In this document: piece after piece, positions 25,779 through 33,623 of the stretch
Position numbering within the stretch: the first letter of the stretch is position 1
Layout: every line of letters begins with the position of its first letter
Assembly (NCBI RefSeq): GCF_014644495.1
Contig: NZ_BMKU01000013.1
Coordinates: 39,260 to 103,259 of the forward strand
Length of the DNA: 64,000 nucleotides
Direction of reading: 5' to 3'
DNA from: Pseudarthrobacter polychromogenes
GTDB lineage: Bacteria; Actinomycetota; Actinomycetes; Actinomycetales; Micrococcaceae
The notes under the pieces: model-generated
Database searches by the model: none
What the model was told of the DNA's origin: nothing
What the model saw: the letters and a program-made list of their open reading frames with translations, nothing else
Position numbers and translations under genes: made by a program

Positions 25779-25856
25779 GGAGTCAGGCTACCGCCAGTGC
25801 GGAACGCGATACTCTTCCCCTAGGCAATTCTCAACGGAGCAGGGACGGGCATCACA

Positions 25857-26657
25857 GTGGGACATCAGGATTCAGCAGGCTCCGGAACCACCAGCCGGAG
25901 CCACAGCAGGTGGCGGACCTTCCACGACAAGTTCGTGGTGGAGGAGCGCTACATGGACCCCGCCGACCGGCGCGGGCTGTACCGGGCGGCCATCATCCTG
26001 GTGGTGGCGGGGGTTGCGCTGTTCATAGCCACGCTGGTCAGTGTGCTGCAGGCCGATGGCCTCTCGGCGGCAGATGTGCCGGTCCGCGACTGGCTCCTGG
26101 GGATGAGGTCCGACGCCGGCACGGCCTTCATGATTTTCCTCGCCGTGGTCTTCGGTCCTGTCGCCCTGCCCATCATTGTCCTGGTGGTCATCCTGTGGTG
26201 GGGCTTCGCCGCCAAGCACGCCTGGCGCCCCATCCTGCTGGCGTCGGCGATGGTCACCGGCGTCATCATTTCCCAGATCATCCTGCGGATCGTCCAGCGC
26301 TCGCGGCCGCCAGTGGAGCAGATGCTGTTCGGGATCGACCATACGTTTTCGTTCCCGTCGGGGCATGTCCTGGGGGCATGCGACTTCCTCCTGGTTGGTG
26401 CCTTCCTGGTGTTCTCCCGGCACAGCAACACCAAAGCGGCCGTTCTCGGTTTCGTGGGAGCGGGGATCGGCATTGTGCTTGCCGCCCTGAGCAGGCTGTA
26501 CCTGGGGTACCACTGGCTCAGCGACGCCCTCGCTTCGTTGTCCCTCTCCCTCATCATCCTGGGCGGGGTCATTGCCCTGGACACGTGGCGCACCGCCCGT
26601 GTTCCCGGGGAGCGGATCACGGGTGAACTGTCCAAGGCGGACTTGCCCCAGGATTGA
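25857..26657 (+). CDS. PAP2 family membrane phosphatase
   Basis: A 266-residue integral membrane phosphatase. From a GTG start, a polar N-terminus of about 45 residues leads to six hydrophobic segments. The phosphatase motifs are IVQRSRPP (motif 1, whose usual upstream Lys is not obvious), FSFPSGHVLGA (motif 2) and SRLYLGYHWLSD (motif 3 with the nucleophilic His). Such enzymes dephosphorylate undecaprenyl pyrophosphate or phosphatidic acid at the outer face. Divergent from the AlkC gene. Confidence 0.9.
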   Translation: MGHQDSAGSGTTSRSHSRWRTFHDKFVVEERYMDPADRRGLYRAAIILVVAGVALFIATLVSVLQADGLSAADVPVRDWLLGMRSDAGTAFMIFLAVVFGPVALPIIVLVVILWWGFAAKHAWRPILLASAMVTGVIISQIILRIVQRSRPPVEQMLFGIDHTFSFPSGHVLGACDFLLVGAFLVFSRHSNTKAAVLGFVGAGIGIVLAALSRLYLGYHWLSDALASLSLSLIILGGVIALDTWRTARVPGERITGELSKADLPQD

Positions 26658-26713
26658 CTGGCTCCGGGACTGAACTGTTCACTGGCCGCCAGCCCGGCCG
26701 CCAGCCCAGCCCC

Positions 26714-27034
26714 TCAGCCCGGCGGCCGGGACCTGGCCCTCTTAAGGGCGCGGTGCAGCTTGTTGTTGGCCGCCTCAAGTTCCAGCACCTTGGCCACGCC
26801 CGCGAGGTTGAGGCCCTGTTCCAGGAGCTCGCCGATCCGCAGCAGGACAGCGATGTCGTCATCACTGTACTGGCGGGTGCCGCCGGACGTCCGCGACGGC
26901 GTCAGCAGGCCCTTGGTCTCGTAGAGCCGGATGTTCTGCTGGCCTGTTCCAGCCAGCTTTGCCGCCACGGAGATGGCGTACAGCGCGCGGCTGCTGCTGG
27001 GGCCGGTTTCCCGTCCCGCGTCCTGTTCCGCCAT
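26714..27034 (-). CDS. MerR family regulator (HspR-like)
   Basis: A 106-residue one-domain MerR protein: LYAISVAAKLAGTGQQNIRLYETKGLL is the helix-turn-helix and wing, and LLRIGELLEQGLNLAGVAKVLELEAAN the dimer helix start. It lacks a long effector domain, as in HspR, the heat-shock repressor of actinobacteria. It is divergent from an hsp20 gene with a 7-10-7 inverted repeat between, so it probably represses Hsp20 synthesis. Confidence 0.85.
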   Translation of the reverse strand: MAEQDAGRETGPSSSRALYAISVAAKLAGTGQQNIRLYETKGLLTPSRTSGGTRQYSDDDIAVLLRIGELLEQGLNLAGVAKVLELEAANNKLHRALKRARSRPPG

Positions 27035-27090
27035 CAGTTCTCCAGTATCCGTCCGGGGTCTTGCTTCAGTTTCGCACGGGTGCTATAAAA

Positions 27091-27114
27091 AATCTATATC
27101 CATCACCATAGATT
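27091..27114. promoter_or_regulatory. AATCTAT-N10-ATAGATT dyad between merR and hsp20
   Basis: Two exact 7-bp arms are 10 bp apart, a spacing suited to a dimeric MerR-type regulator. The site lies 56 bp before hsp20 and 57 bp before the regulator start, in an AT-rich island of an otherwise GC-rich gap. It is not the classical HAIR sequence (CTTGAGT-N7-ACTCAAG). Confidence 0.65.
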
Positions 27115-27169
27115 AAGAACAGTGGATATTGGCACAGGTGAACACCTACTGAAGCTGAAGGAGTGGGAA

Positions 27170-27598
27170 ATGATGTTAATGCGCACGGACCCGTTCCGTG
27201 AGCTGGACCGGCTCACGCAGCAGGTCTTTGGAACCGCCGCCCGGCCGGCTGCCATGCCCATGGACGCCTGGCAGGAAAATGGCGAGTTTGTGGTGGCCTT
27301 CGACCTGCCCGGCGTGAAGATGGATTCCCTGGACCTGAACGTTGAGCGCAACGTCCTCACCGTCAGGGCGGAGCGCAAGGACCCCACCCAGCCCAGCGTG
27401 GAACTGGTGGCCTCCGAACGTCCCCGCGGCGTCTTCAGCCGGCAGCTGATCCTCGGTGACACGCTGGACACTGACAACATCAAGGCCAGCTACGACCAGG
27501 GCGTCCTGACCCTGCGGATACCGGTGGCTGAAAAGGCGAAGCCGCGCAGGATCGAGATCCAGACCCAGGAGAGCGAGAAGCGCCAGATCGGAACCTAG
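27170..27598 (+). CDS. Hsp20 / alpha-crystallin family small heat shock protein
   Basis: A 142-residue chaperone. The N-terminus MMLMRTDPFRELDRLTQQVFG is typical, followed by the alpha-crystallin domain (ENGEFVVAFDLPGV, LDLNVERNVLTVRAER) and the closing motif GVLTLRIPVAEKAKPRRIEI. It holds unfolding proteins during stress. The ATG at 27170 is preceded by AAGGAGTGGG, so the longer open frame is not used. It neighbours a J-domain gene, forming a small stress locus with the divergent MerR regulator. Confidence 0.93.
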   Translation: MMLMRTDPFRELDRLTQQVFGTAARPAAMPMDAWQENGEFVVAFDLPGVKMDSLDLNVERNVLTVRAERKDPTQPSVELVASERPRGVFSRQLILGDTLDTDNIKASYDQGVLTLRIPVAEKAKPRRIEIQTQESEKRQIGT

Positions 27599-27604
27599 CC
27601 ACAG

Positions 27605-27690
27605 CCGGCCGGCGCGGGGAACCACTTCACGGTTGCCCGCGCCCGGCATTCTTTTCTGGCCGGCGTCCGCGCCCAGATGCGGACGCCGGC
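27605..27690 (+). terminator. two hairpins after hsp20
   Basis: A first hairpin (GCGCGGGGAACC with GGTTGCCCGCGC) is followed by CATTCTTTT, a likely terminator. A second, exact 12-bp stem (GCCGGCGTCCGC, 27659-27690) sits directly before the ribosome binding site of the J-domain gene and may limit read-through or its translation. Confidence 0.65.
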
Positions 27691-27708
27691 GGAGCGGAAA
27701 AGGCCACC

Positions 27709-28032
27709 ATGACATCAAGCCCCGACTACTACGACACCCTGCGGGTCCAGCCGCACGCCACTCAACAGGAAATTTCGCGCGCCTACCGGGCCCTGATGCG
27801 CAGCCATCACCCGGATGTCGACGGCGGTACCTCCCCGGAAGGTGAGCTTCTGATGATCATGCAGGCCTACAACGTCCTCCGGGATCCTGGGCGGCGCGCC
27901 GCCTATGACAAGCAAAGGGCCGCAGCTGCCGGACAGCCCGTTCCCGTCCGGAAGGTCCGCAGCCCCGGCGGTTCCCCGGACCCCATCATCAGGATCACGC
28001 CGGTGCGGTGGGAAAGCGGGCCCTGGGCCTGA
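27709..28032 (+). CDS. J-domain (DnaJ-like) protein
   Basis: A 107-residue protein. Residues 6-70 are a J-domain with the essential HPD in RSHHPDVDGG and the closing helix YNVLRDPGRRAAYDKQ. There is no Gly/Phe, zinc-finger or substrate domain, so it is a minimal type III J-protein that would stimulate the ATPase of DnaK. Its place next to hsp20 supports a stress role. Confidence 0.88.
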   Translation: MTSSPDYYDTLRVQPHATQQEISRAYRALMRSHHPDVDGGTSPEGELLMIMQAYNVLRDPGRRAAYDKQRAAAAGQPVPVRKVRSPGGSPDPIIRITPVRWESGPWA

Positions 28033-28127
28033 CAGCGGTCCTGGCACCGGTCCTGGCAATGCGTCCCGCGGGGAACGGAACGGGAGATGGAACACAACAA
28101 CAACACCGCGAGGAGGCGGAGAACCGG

Positions 28128-28505
28128 ATGAGCGACTGGCGCCGATACGATTCACACCTGATTCCGGCATTCCACGAGCGCTTTGAACAGCGCTGGGGTG
28201 CCGGAACTGCTCCCTTCCTGGACCCTGAAGCGCATGAGCAGCCGCTGCCCCGTGCGCAATGGATCAACCCCGCCACGGGCGCAGCCCTTGCCGTTGTGCC
28301 GGTATGGACTACGGATGAGAAGCAGCAGCGGTCCTTTGGCGTGTTCTACCTTCCGCCCGGAGGCGACATCTGGGTGCTGCGGCCCGGCTATACGGGCTAC
28401 CTGGAACCTGCTGAGGGGGAAACCGAGCACCTGGCGACGCTCCGGAACGACGCCTTCCGGAAAGCGGTGGCCCACGCCAAGGAGTTCCTGTTCGGCTCCC
28501 AGTAA
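28128..28505 (+). CDS. hypothetical protein
   Basis: A 125-residue soluble protein starting MSDWRRYDSH, after AGGAGGCGGA. Visible features are a helix (IPAFHERFEQRW), a Trp/Pro-rich beta part (AQWINPATGAALAVVPVWTT, FGVFYLPPGGDIWVLRPGY) and a C-terminal helix (AFRKAVAHAKEFLF). No family is recognised. It follows the J-domain gene by 95 bp and converges on the AAA ATPase gene. Confidence 0.65.
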   Translation: MSDWRRYDSHLIPAFHERFEQRWGAGTAPFLDPEAHEQPLPRAQWINPATGAALAVVPVWTTDEKQQRSFGVFYLPPGGDIWVLRPGYTGYLEPAEGETEHLATLRNDAFRKAVAHAKEFLFGSQ

Positions 28506-28533
28506 CTTCAGAGGCGGACCGGCAGTCCACGGG

Positions 28534-29943
28534 TTACTGCTGGCCGTGGCTTTGCGCCGGCACCGTTCCGGCAGCGCTTCCGAGCAGGCTGCGGGTCAGG
28601 GACTCGGTGTCCGCCATTAGCTCGTCCACTGCGGCATACAGGTGGGCGTCAGCCACGGCCTCATCCGCTGCGGCAGCGGTCAACACCGCGCGCCGGACCA
28701 GCTCACGTGCGAAGGACGCCGTGGTGCCGGCGGTCCGTTCCGCGGCAGACTGCAGGGCCTGCGGACTGAAGGCCGCATGCCTGCTGTAAAGCCGAAGAAG
28801 GCCAGTGCGTTCGGCGAGTGCGGGGAGGGGAATTTCCACGGCCAGGTCCACGCGGCCGGGACGCTGGGCCAGTGCCCGTTCAAGTAGGTCCGGCCGGTTT
28901 GTGGTGAGCACAAAGGCGACGTCCGCGTCCTCGTCCAGGCCGTCCATGGCATCCAGTACCTCGAACAGCAGCGGCTGGGGGCCGTGGCCAAAGCTGCGGT
29001 CCTCCGCAATGAGGTCGCAGTCCTCCAGGACGACCATGGAGGGCTGCAGTGCCCTGGCTATCCGGGCCGCCTCGGAAATACGGGCGAGGGAACCGCCGGA
29101 GAGCAGGATCGCCGTGGTGCCCCCGCCCTGGCCCAAGAGGTAACGGACGGTGTGGGTTTTACCCGTTCCAGGCGGCCCGTAGAGCAGGACGCCGCGCTTG
29201 AGGTGCTGTCCATGCTCCCTGAGTGACTGCCGGTGGCTGGCAATACCGACCACATGGCCGGCCACCTTCTGCAGCAGCCCGGACGGAAGGACCACCTCCT
29301 GTTCCTTGAGCCGGGGCCTATGGTGAAAGGTCACCCCGCCGCTGCTGGGTCCGTACTCTCCCATGGTCAATGAAATGACCTGCCCCTGGAGGACGCTCTG
29401 GCTGTCCATCCGCCGGCGGTACTCCGCCAGGAACGCGGCGCCGGTTTCTGCGGTTCCAGCCACCAGTTCAAGTGCCGCGGACTGCCTCCCGGCGCGCGGA
29501 TCCGCGGCCCGCTGCAGGACCGCAAGGCTGCCGCCGTCGTACGAAAAAAGCCGCAACCCAAATGCCACGGCCTGGCGTTGCGTGTCAGGGCCAACTGCCA
29601 TGTTCACGAAGTCCGGCTGGGCGAGCGGAAACTGGGGGAAAAGCTGTGACTGCTGCACCATGTCGCTGAGGGATGCATGGTGGCGCTGGCCTCCGCCGCC
29701 GATGCCCACGAGCCTGCCCTGGGGATCCGTGGCTGCGAGTTCAGCCAGGACGATGTCCGCATCCACAAACCGGTGGGGCGGAATCTGTTCTTCCACCACG
29801 GCGAGTTTTTCGGCCGGCAGCCCCAGGTGCTCCGTCAGCGCCTCAAGCAGTTGCGTACCCGCCGTTGCCTTGTGGTTGCCAGCCTGTGCCAGCTGCACAA
29901 GTGCAGCGAAATCGTCGATGAACTTCCCCAGTTTTTCATCCAT
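28534..29943 (-). CDS. AAA family ATPase
   Basis: A 469-residue protein. The N-terminal 230 residues have no recognised domain. The C-terminal AAA module has Walker A (GVLLYGPPGTGKTHT), Walker B (SMVVLEDCDLIAED), sensor 1 (AFVLTTNRPDLLE) and arginine finger region (ALAQRPGRVDLAVEIPLP), close to the FtsH/CDC48 type. No protease or membrane part is present, so it is a stand-alone unfoldase or remodelling ATPase with an unknown client. A stress-linked role is suggested by its neighbours. Confidence 0.88.
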   Translation of the reverse strand: MDEKLGKFIDDFAALVQLAQAGNHKATAGTQLLEALTEHLGLPAEKLAVVEEQIPPHRFVDADIVLAELAATDPQGRLVGIGGGGQRHHASLSDMVQQSQLFPQFPLAQPDFVNMAVGPDTQRQAVAFGLRLFSYDGGSLAVLQRAADPRAGRQSAALELVAGTAETGAAFLAEYRRRMDSQSVLQGQVISLTMGEYGPSSGGVTFHHRPRLKEQEVVLPSGLLQKVAGHVVGIASHRQSLREHGQHLKRGVLLYGPPGTGKTHTVRYLLGQGGGTTAILLSGGSLARISEAARIARALQPSMVVLEDCDLIAEDRSFGHGPQPLLFEVLDAMDGLDEDADVAFVLTTNRPDLLERALAQRPGRVDLAVEIPLPALAERTGLLRLYSRHAAFSPQALQSAAERTAGTTASFARELVRRAVLTAAAADEAVADAHLYAAVDELMADTESLTRSLLGSAAGTVPAQSHGQQ

Positions 29944-30090
29944 CCACAGACCCTAGCAGGACCCACCGGCATGCCATCCGGCCTGCCGGGCTGCCGGGAG
30001 ACCAGCCGGGAACCGCCGTGCTCGTCAGGCGCCCACAGCTGTGCGATCCTGTTACGTACTTACAAACGCTCCGTTACAAAAGGCCCGCAG

Positions 30091-31668
30091 ATGCACATCA
30101 CCGCCAAAGAACTCGCTGCCCTTATCCCGTCCGGATTTACGCTGGGCGTGGCCACGGCAGCCTTCCAAATTGAGGGCGCGCTTGATGAGGACGGGCGGGG
30201 CCCCGCGGGCTGGGATGTCTTCGCGGCCAAGGATGGCGCCATCGTGGAAAACCACAGCCCCGTCGTCGCCACGGACCACTACCACCGCATGCCCCAGGAC
30301 GTTGCGCTCATGAAGCAGCTCGGCGTGGACTCCTATCGGTTCTCCTTCGCGTGGCCGCGCATCCAGCCGACCGGGCGCGGGTCGGCCAACCGCGCCGGCC
30401 TGGCCTTCTACGACAGGCTCCTGGACGAACTGCTGGCCAACGGCATTTCCCCCATGGCCACCATCTACCACTGGGACACCCCCCTGACGCTGGACGACGC
30501 CGGCGGCTGGATGAACCGGGACACCGCCTACCGCCTGGGCGAATACGCTGCCATCCTGGCGGAGGAATTCGGCGACAGGGTGGCGCGCTGGGTGACCATC
30601 AACGAACCTGCCACGGTCAGCACCAACGGCTACACGCTCGGCCTGCACTCACCCGGCAAGGAACTGATGATGGGGGCGTTCCCGACTGTGCACCACCAGC
30701 TGCTGGGGCACGGCCTCGCCGTCGAGGCCCTGCGCGCCGCCAAGGTTCCTGGGGAGATCGGCATGACCAACGTCTACTCACCCATGGTGCCCAATTCCAT
30801 CAACCCGCTGGACAGGATCAGTGCCGGGCTGATGGACCTGGCCCAGAACCGGCTGTACGCAGACCCGGTGCTGACCGGAAAATACCCGGACCTGATCCGG
30901 GCGGCCAAGTTCTTCAGCTCCTTCGAACACCCGGACGAGGACATGGAACTTATTTCCCAGCCGCTGGACTTCTACGGGCTCAACTACTACATGCCCACCA
31001 AAGTGGCGGTAGGGCCGGGCGGGGGAGCAGTGCCCGCCAGCATGGCCGAAGCCATGGGCAGCGACCTGAGCGCGGCCGGCAACGGCGGAACACCGTTCCA
31101 CGTGGAAACCTGGCCCGAGGCGGACATTACTTCCTACGGCTGGCCGGTGAAGCCCGAGTACATGGCCGTGGCCCTGAAGGAGATGGGCGAACGCTACCCC
31201 AACCTTCCGCCGGTCATCCTCACCGAGGGCGGTGCCAGCTTCGAGGACATCATCGTCCGGGACAAGTCCACCAATACCAAGTTCATTCCGGATGAGCGGC
31301 GGCTCAAGTACCTCTCGGACCATCTGGAGGCCGCCCTGAAGGCTACTGCCCCGGGCGGGGAGGCTGCATCGGTTGACCTTCGGGGCTACTACGTGTGGTC
31401 GCTCCTGGACAACTTCGAATGGTCCGCCGGGTACAACCAGCCCTTTGGCCTCCTGCACGTGGACTTCGAAACACTGGAACGGACGCCAAAAGCTTCCTAC
31501 TTCTGGTTCCAGGAACTCATCGAGGAGCGTGACCTGGCCGCCGCGGCAGGCACTGCGATCGCAGAGGCCATGGTGGGTGGCGCCATGGACGTCGAGGTCC
31601 TTGGCGCAGGGGCGTTGGGCAGTGAGATGCCCGACGACGACGTTCCCGCCGTGGGTGCCAGCGCCTAG
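30091..31668 (+). CDS. glycoside hydrolase family 1 beta-glucosidase
   Basis: A 525-residue cytoplasmic enzyme. GH1 landmarks are FTLGVATAAFQIEGA, YRFSFAWPRIQP, the acid/base glutamate in WVTINEPATVS, and a nucleophile region VILTEGGASFED followed by LRGYYVWSLLDNFEW. The nucleophile motif reads TEGG where most family members have TENG. A C-terminal tail of about 50 residues (AAAAGTAIAEAMVGGAMDVEVL) extends beyond the barrel. Its TAG overlaps the convergent App1 stop, so there is no terminator between them. Confidence 0.93.
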   Translation: MHITAKELAALIPSGFTLGVATAAFQIEGALDEDGRGPAGWDVFAAKDGAIVENHSPVVATDHYHRMPQDVALMKQLGVDSYRFSFAWPRIQPTGRGSANRAGLAFYDRLLDELLANGISPMATIYHWDTPLTLDDAGGWMNRDTAYRLGEYAAILAEEFGDRVARWVTINEPATVSTNGYTLGLHSPGKELMMGAFPTVHHQLLGHGLAVEALRAAKVPGEIGMTNVYSPMVPNSINPLDRISAGLMDLAQNRLYADPVLTGKYPDLIRAAKFFSSFEHPDEDMELISQPLDFYGLNYYMPTKVAVGPGGGAVPASMAEAMGSDLSAAGNGGTPFHVETWPEADITSYGWPVKPEYMAVALKEMGERYPNLPPVILTEGGASFEDIIVRDKSTNTKFIPDERRLKYLSDHLEAALKATAPGGEAASVDLRGYYVWSLLDNFEWSAGYNQPFGLLHVDFETLERTPKASYFWFQELIEERDLAAAAGTAIAEAMVGGAMDVEVLGAGALGSEMPDDDVPAVGASA

Positions 31669-32834
31669 AGCAGGTCCAGGGCCGTGAGCTGTTTGGCGAT
31701 GCCGGCGCCGTCCGGGGAGTAGATCCACGGAACCTGGGACGCGGTATGGTCCCCGTCCTCGGAGTGGCCGCCGGCGAATACCGATTCACTGACGGACAGT
31801 TGGCGGATGGCGATCGCTGCTACCTTGTCCGGGTGCTCCTGCGAGAAGCCGGAGTAGATGGCTTCGTCATGCTGGCCGTTGTCTCCGATCAGGAGCCACT
31901 GCATGTCCGGGAATTCCTTGGCGAGGCGCTTCAGGTTCCGGTGCTTGTGGTCCTGGCCGCTGCGGAACCACCGGTCCTGCGTAAGGCCCCAATCCGTCAG
32001 CAGCAGCGCCCCGGACGGATACATGTTGCGGGTCAGGAAGCGTGCCAGCGTGGGTGCTGCGTTCCACGGGCCGGTGGAAAGGTAGATTACTGGCGCGTCC
32101 GGATGTTCCACCGTGAGCCGGTCCAGCAGGACAGCCATGCCGGGTGTTGCCATACGGGCCCGCTCGCTCAGCACGAAGGTGTTCCACAGTGCCAGGAACG
32201 GCCGGGGCAGGGCCGTCACCATGACGGTGTCATCAATATCGGACACAATCCCGAACTTCACGTCCGGTGCGATGACCCTAATCCTGGCCTCGACGGGCTC
32301 GGTGCCCTCGGCGCGCAGGACCGCGGTGTGCCAGCCGGGCTCCAGCTGGACGCTGACTTCCGTGTCGATCAGCCCGCCCCTGTCCGCCCGGACGTGGGTG
32401 ACAACATCGCCGATGGTGATTTCGACGTCGGTGAACTGCAGGGGAACGCTCGTGAAGGCCCGCCAGCCGCGCACATTCTGGTTGCCGTTCTGCGCTGCGT
32501 GCTCTGCCTTGCTCCCCGGCATGGGCTTCTGCGTCAGCAGGACGCGTCCCAGGACGCGCACCAGGCTGGTTGATCCATAGCCCTGGTAGGCAATGGTCTG
32601 CGGCACGAACTTCCAGCGTTTGGCCAGCTGGATGCGCACACCGTTGACGCCGTCGGAAATCCGGTGGGCAAGCTTGAACACCGTGTTGCCGGAGAGCTGT
32701 GACTTCCCGTCCGGGTCAGGTGCTGTAGCTGCGTTCTGTGGCGGGGTCTGGGGGGCCGTGTCCATGGAACCACTCTGCCACAGGCTGAACCACGCGTAGC
32801 TACCCTGGACCTTGCCGTTCTTCCGTGACGTCAC
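31665..32834 (-). CDS. App1 phosphatase domain (DUF2183) protein
   Basis: A 389-residue protein. The N-terminal half is beta-rich; the C-terminal half is the App1 phosphatidate phosphatase-like HAD domain with the catalytic DxD motif in FGIVSDIDDTVMVTAL, and VIYLSTGPWNAAPTLARFL and WLLIGDNGQHDEAIY as later motifs. The GTG chosen as start overlaps the DUF72 stop as GTGA and has GGGGAAGG just ahead; an ATG 69 bp further in (MDTAPQ) is the alternative. Substrate is probably a lipid phosphate. Confidence 0.85.
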   Translation of the reverse strand: MTSRKNGKVQGSYAWFSLWQSGSMDTAPQTPPQNAATAPDPDGKSQLSGNTVFKLAHRISDGVNGVRIQLAKRWKFVPQTIAYQGYGSTSLVRVLGRVLLTQKPMPGSKAEHAAQNGNQNVRGWRAFTSVPLQFTDVEITIGDVVTHVRADRGGLIDTEVSVQLEPGWHTAVLRAEGTEPVEARIRVIAPDVKFGIVSDIDDTVMVTALPRPFLALWNTFVLSERARMATPGMAVLLDRLTVEHPDAPVIYLSTGPWNAAPTLARFLTRNMYPSGALLLTDWGLTQDRWFRSGQDHKHRNLKRLAKEFPDMQWLLIGDNGQHDEAIYSGFSQEHPDKVAAIAIRQLSVSESVFAGGHSEDGDHTASQVPWIYSPDGAGIAKQLTALDLL

Positions 32835-33562
32835 CCTTCCCCAAGGATCCAGCGCAGGGTCTCAGCGTTGCGCACGGCGTGGCCGCCGCCGTCGTTATTG
32901 AAATAGGCATAGACGTCCAGGCCGCTGCCGGACCACTCCCGGATCCGGTCTGCCCACCAGTGCAGGTCGGCGTCCGAGTAGGAGCCGGCGTAGAGGTGCT
33001 GGTGGTCGGGCCCGTGCAGCCGCACGTACGTGAACGGGGCAGTCGTGCGCAGGATGCAGGGAAGGTTGGCGCCGCTCATGATGCAGTAGGCGGCCTGGTG
33101 CCGCTCCAGCAGTGCGTAGACGTCGTCGCAGTCCCAGCTGGGGTGCCGGAACTCCACAGCCACCCGGATCCATTCCGGGATCCTGGCCAGGAAATACTCC
33201 AGCCGGGCGTCGTCGCGTTCCATGCCGGGCGGCAGCTGGACCAGGAGGACTGCCCGCTTGTCGCCGAGCTCGTGCCAGCACCGCTCAATCCGTTCCACCC
33301 ACACCTCCGGCTGGTACAGCTTCCGGGCGTGGGTCAGTCCGCGGGGAGCCTTGACCGACATTCCGAAGCCATCAGGCAAACGCCGGTTCCAGCCGGCAAA
33401 CGTGGTGTCCCGGGGCCACCGGTAGAAGCTGGCATTGAGCTCGACGGTGCCGAACCGGGCAACGTAATGCTTGAGCCGGTCCTTCGCCGGGAGCCCGGGC
33501 GGATAGAGGACGTTCTCCCAATGGTCGTAACTCCAGCCGGAGGTGCCGATGTGGACTGCCAT
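32831..33562 (-). CDS. DUF72 domain protein (YecE-like TIM barrel)
   Basis: A 243-residue protein with DUF72 landmarks VHIGTSGWSYDHWENVLYPPGL, RFGTVELNASFYRWP, FGMSVKAPRGLTH, VAVEFRHPSWDCDD and FTYVRLHGPD, ending in YAYFNNDGGGHAVRNA. The family adopts a TIM-barrel fold related to metal-dependent sugar isomerases and nucleases; its function is unsettled. It is the first gene of a coupled pair with the App1-like gene. Confidence 0.92.
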   Translation of the reverse strand: MAVHIGTSGWSYDHWENVLYPPGLPAKDRLKHYVARFGTVELNASFYRWPRDTTFAGWNRRLPDGFGMSVKAPRGLTHARKLYQPEVWVERIERCWHELGDKRAVLLVQLPPGMERDDARLEYFLARIPEWIRVAVEFRHPSWDCDDVYALLERHQAAYCIMSGANLPCILRTTAPFTYVRLHGPDHQHLYAGSYSDADLHWWADRIREWSGSGLDVYAYFNNDGGGHAVRNAETLRWILGEG

Positions 33563-33623
33563 GACTGCAGGCTACATCGAATCGTACCCATCACCGCGGG
33601 GCGGACTGTGGCAGGGTAAGGAC

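Noticed and set aside
29677..30090. N-terminal extension of the GH1 frame
   Set aside because: The open frame runs antisense to the AAA ATPase gene; the family-like protein begins at MHITAKELA at 30091.
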